A DNA stretch of 64,000 nt, taken from positions 1 through 64,000 of the forward strand of contig MSXR01000023.1 in assembly GCA_002083655.1 (NCBI GenBank), in the 5' to 3' direction. Position 1 is the stretch's first letter; every line of letters begins with the position of its first letter. Source of the DNA: Proteobacteria bacterium ST_bin14. GTDB taxonomy: Bacteria; Pseudomonadota; Alphaproteobacteria; Sphingomonadales; Sphingomonadaceae. The translations under genes and the position numbers were made by a program. Of this stretch, positions 63,359-64,000 are shown in pieces. A model generated the notes under the pieces. The model was not told the origin of the DNA and did no database searches. It saw only the letters and a list, made by a program, of their open reading frames with translations.

Positions 63359-64000
63359 ATGGCCAGTGTTGCTGAAGCCCTGATCGACCCGCTTGCCGCG
63401 ATCGACGCCTGCGCGACGCGCGCCGCCGATGCGCTCTCGCGCGCGCAGAAGGACGACGGCCACTGGGTGTTCGAACTGGAAGCCGACGCCACCATTCCGG
63501 CTGAATTCGTGCTGCTGAAACATTATCTGGGCGAGCCGCGCGATGCAGCGCTTGAGGCCAAGATTGGCGTTTATCTGCGCCGCATCCAATCCACCGAGCA
63601 TCACGGCTGGCCGCTCTTCCACGGCGGTGCTTTTGACACCAGCGCGAGCGTGAAGGCCTATTATGCGCTGAAAATGATCGGCGATGATGTGGACGCGCCG
63701 CACATGACCCGCGCCCGCAATGCGATCCACAAAGCGGGCGGTGCTGCGGCGGTGAATGTGTTCACCCGTATCCAGCTGGCGCTGTTCGGGGCGGGATCAT
63801 GGAGCGTGGTGCCAACCATGCCGGTTGAGCTGATCCTGCTGCCGCGCTGGTTCCCCGTGCATCTGTCGAAAATGTCCTATTGGGCGCGCACGGTGATTGT
63901 GCCGCTGCTGGTGCTGGCGGCCAAGCAGCCGGTGGCGAAGAACCTGTCGGGCGTGAAGGTGGATGAACTCTACACGCTGAAAGCCGCCCCGCTGAAAAGC
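63359..64000 (+). CDS. shc: Squalene-hopene cyclase, start only (cut by window end)
   Basis: The first 214 residues of the cyclase that turns squalene into hopene; the gene continues beyond the window. The start MASVAEALIDPLAAIDACA at ATG 63359 follows an in-frame stop at 63353-63355. QKDDGHWVFELEADATIPAE is the first conserved block, and TRIQLALFGAGSWSVVPTMP, then PVELILLPRWFPVHLSKMSY, the second. The catalytic DxDD motif lies downstream, outside the window. It completes the squalene-to-hopene route with hpnC-D-E. Confidence 0.95.
   Translation, partial: MASVAEALIDPLAAIDACATRAADALSRAQKDDGHWVFELEADATIPAEFVLLKHYLGEPRDAALEAKIGVYLRRIQSTEHHGWPLFHGGAFDTSASVKAYYALKMIGDDVDAPHMTRARNAIHKAGGAAAVNVFTRIQLALFGAGSWSVVPTMPVELILLPRWFPVHLSKMSYWARTVIVPLLVLAAKQPVAKNLSGVKVDELYTLKAAPLKS

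Overview
The window looks like chromosomal DNA of an alphaproteobacterium of the order Sphingomonadales. The evidence is high GC content, many GTG/TTG starts, a two-piece (circularly permuted) tmRNA gene whose tag reads ANDNEALAIAA, the gene order aroQ-accB-accC, an NDUFS4-type complex I accessory subunit, a hopanoid gene cluster, and several palindromic intergenic repeats of the type common in sphingomonads. Family assignments were made by reading the translations; no database search was run.

Layout. 1-4.7 kb: a lipoprotein hydrolase, a small Cys-rich exported peptide, a ThiS-ThiG fusion, then aroQ-accB-accC. 4.7-8.3 kb: a TonB-dependent receptor and an alpha/beta hydrolase. 8.3-10.1 kb: a compact arsenic operon (arsR-arsI-arsC-aquaporin) behind a perfect palindromic operator. 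10.1-14.2 kb: purL, a small membrane protein, a nitroreductase and a DUF3052 protein. 14.2-16.2 kb: a three-gene minus-strand operon of a 50-residue peptide with a strong ribosome binding site and two related cupin-like/HEAT proteins of unknown function; this is the best candidate here for an undescribed system. 16.4-20.3 kb: two hotdog thioesterases, a TPR-like protein, a zinc-ribbon miniprotein and two tandem PQQ-type sugar dehydrogenases.

20.4-32.2 kb is the core translation/RNA operon rimP-nusA-ylxR-infB-rbfA-truB-rpsO-pnp. It carries passengers: a tautomerase after nusA, a toxin-antitoxin pair between infB and rbfA, and tdk between rbfA and truB. A 143-bp palindromic repeat lies inside the truB reading frame. 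32.3-35.1 kb holds a shikimate-dehydrogenase-like protein, an unknown protein and an MFS transporter. 35.1-38.9 kb holds brnT-brnA with a palindromic operator, a decayed copy of the end of an ABC1-kinase gene, an FAD oxidoreductase and the intact ABC1-kinase gene. 38.9-43.4 kb: a DUF1501/DUF1800 pair and a serine beta-lactamase-like enzyme. 43.4-43.8 kb: ssrA (tmRNA). 43.8-54.2 kb: an Rrf2 regulator, mscL, a lemA operon with three TPM-domain genes (one apparently starting with CTG), a NUDIX hydrolase, small proteins, hrpB, an FAD monooxygenase, a polyprenyl diphosphate synthase, chorismate mutase and a GFA-family protein.

54.2-64 kb is a divergent hopanoid locus. hpnI, hpnJ and an hpnL-like gene are on the minus strand; hpnA-B-C-D-E and the start of shc are on the plus strand. 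Together hpnC-D-E make squalene from farnesyl diphosphate, shc cyclises it, and hpnA/B/I/J build or modify the polar side chain. The window ends inside shc.
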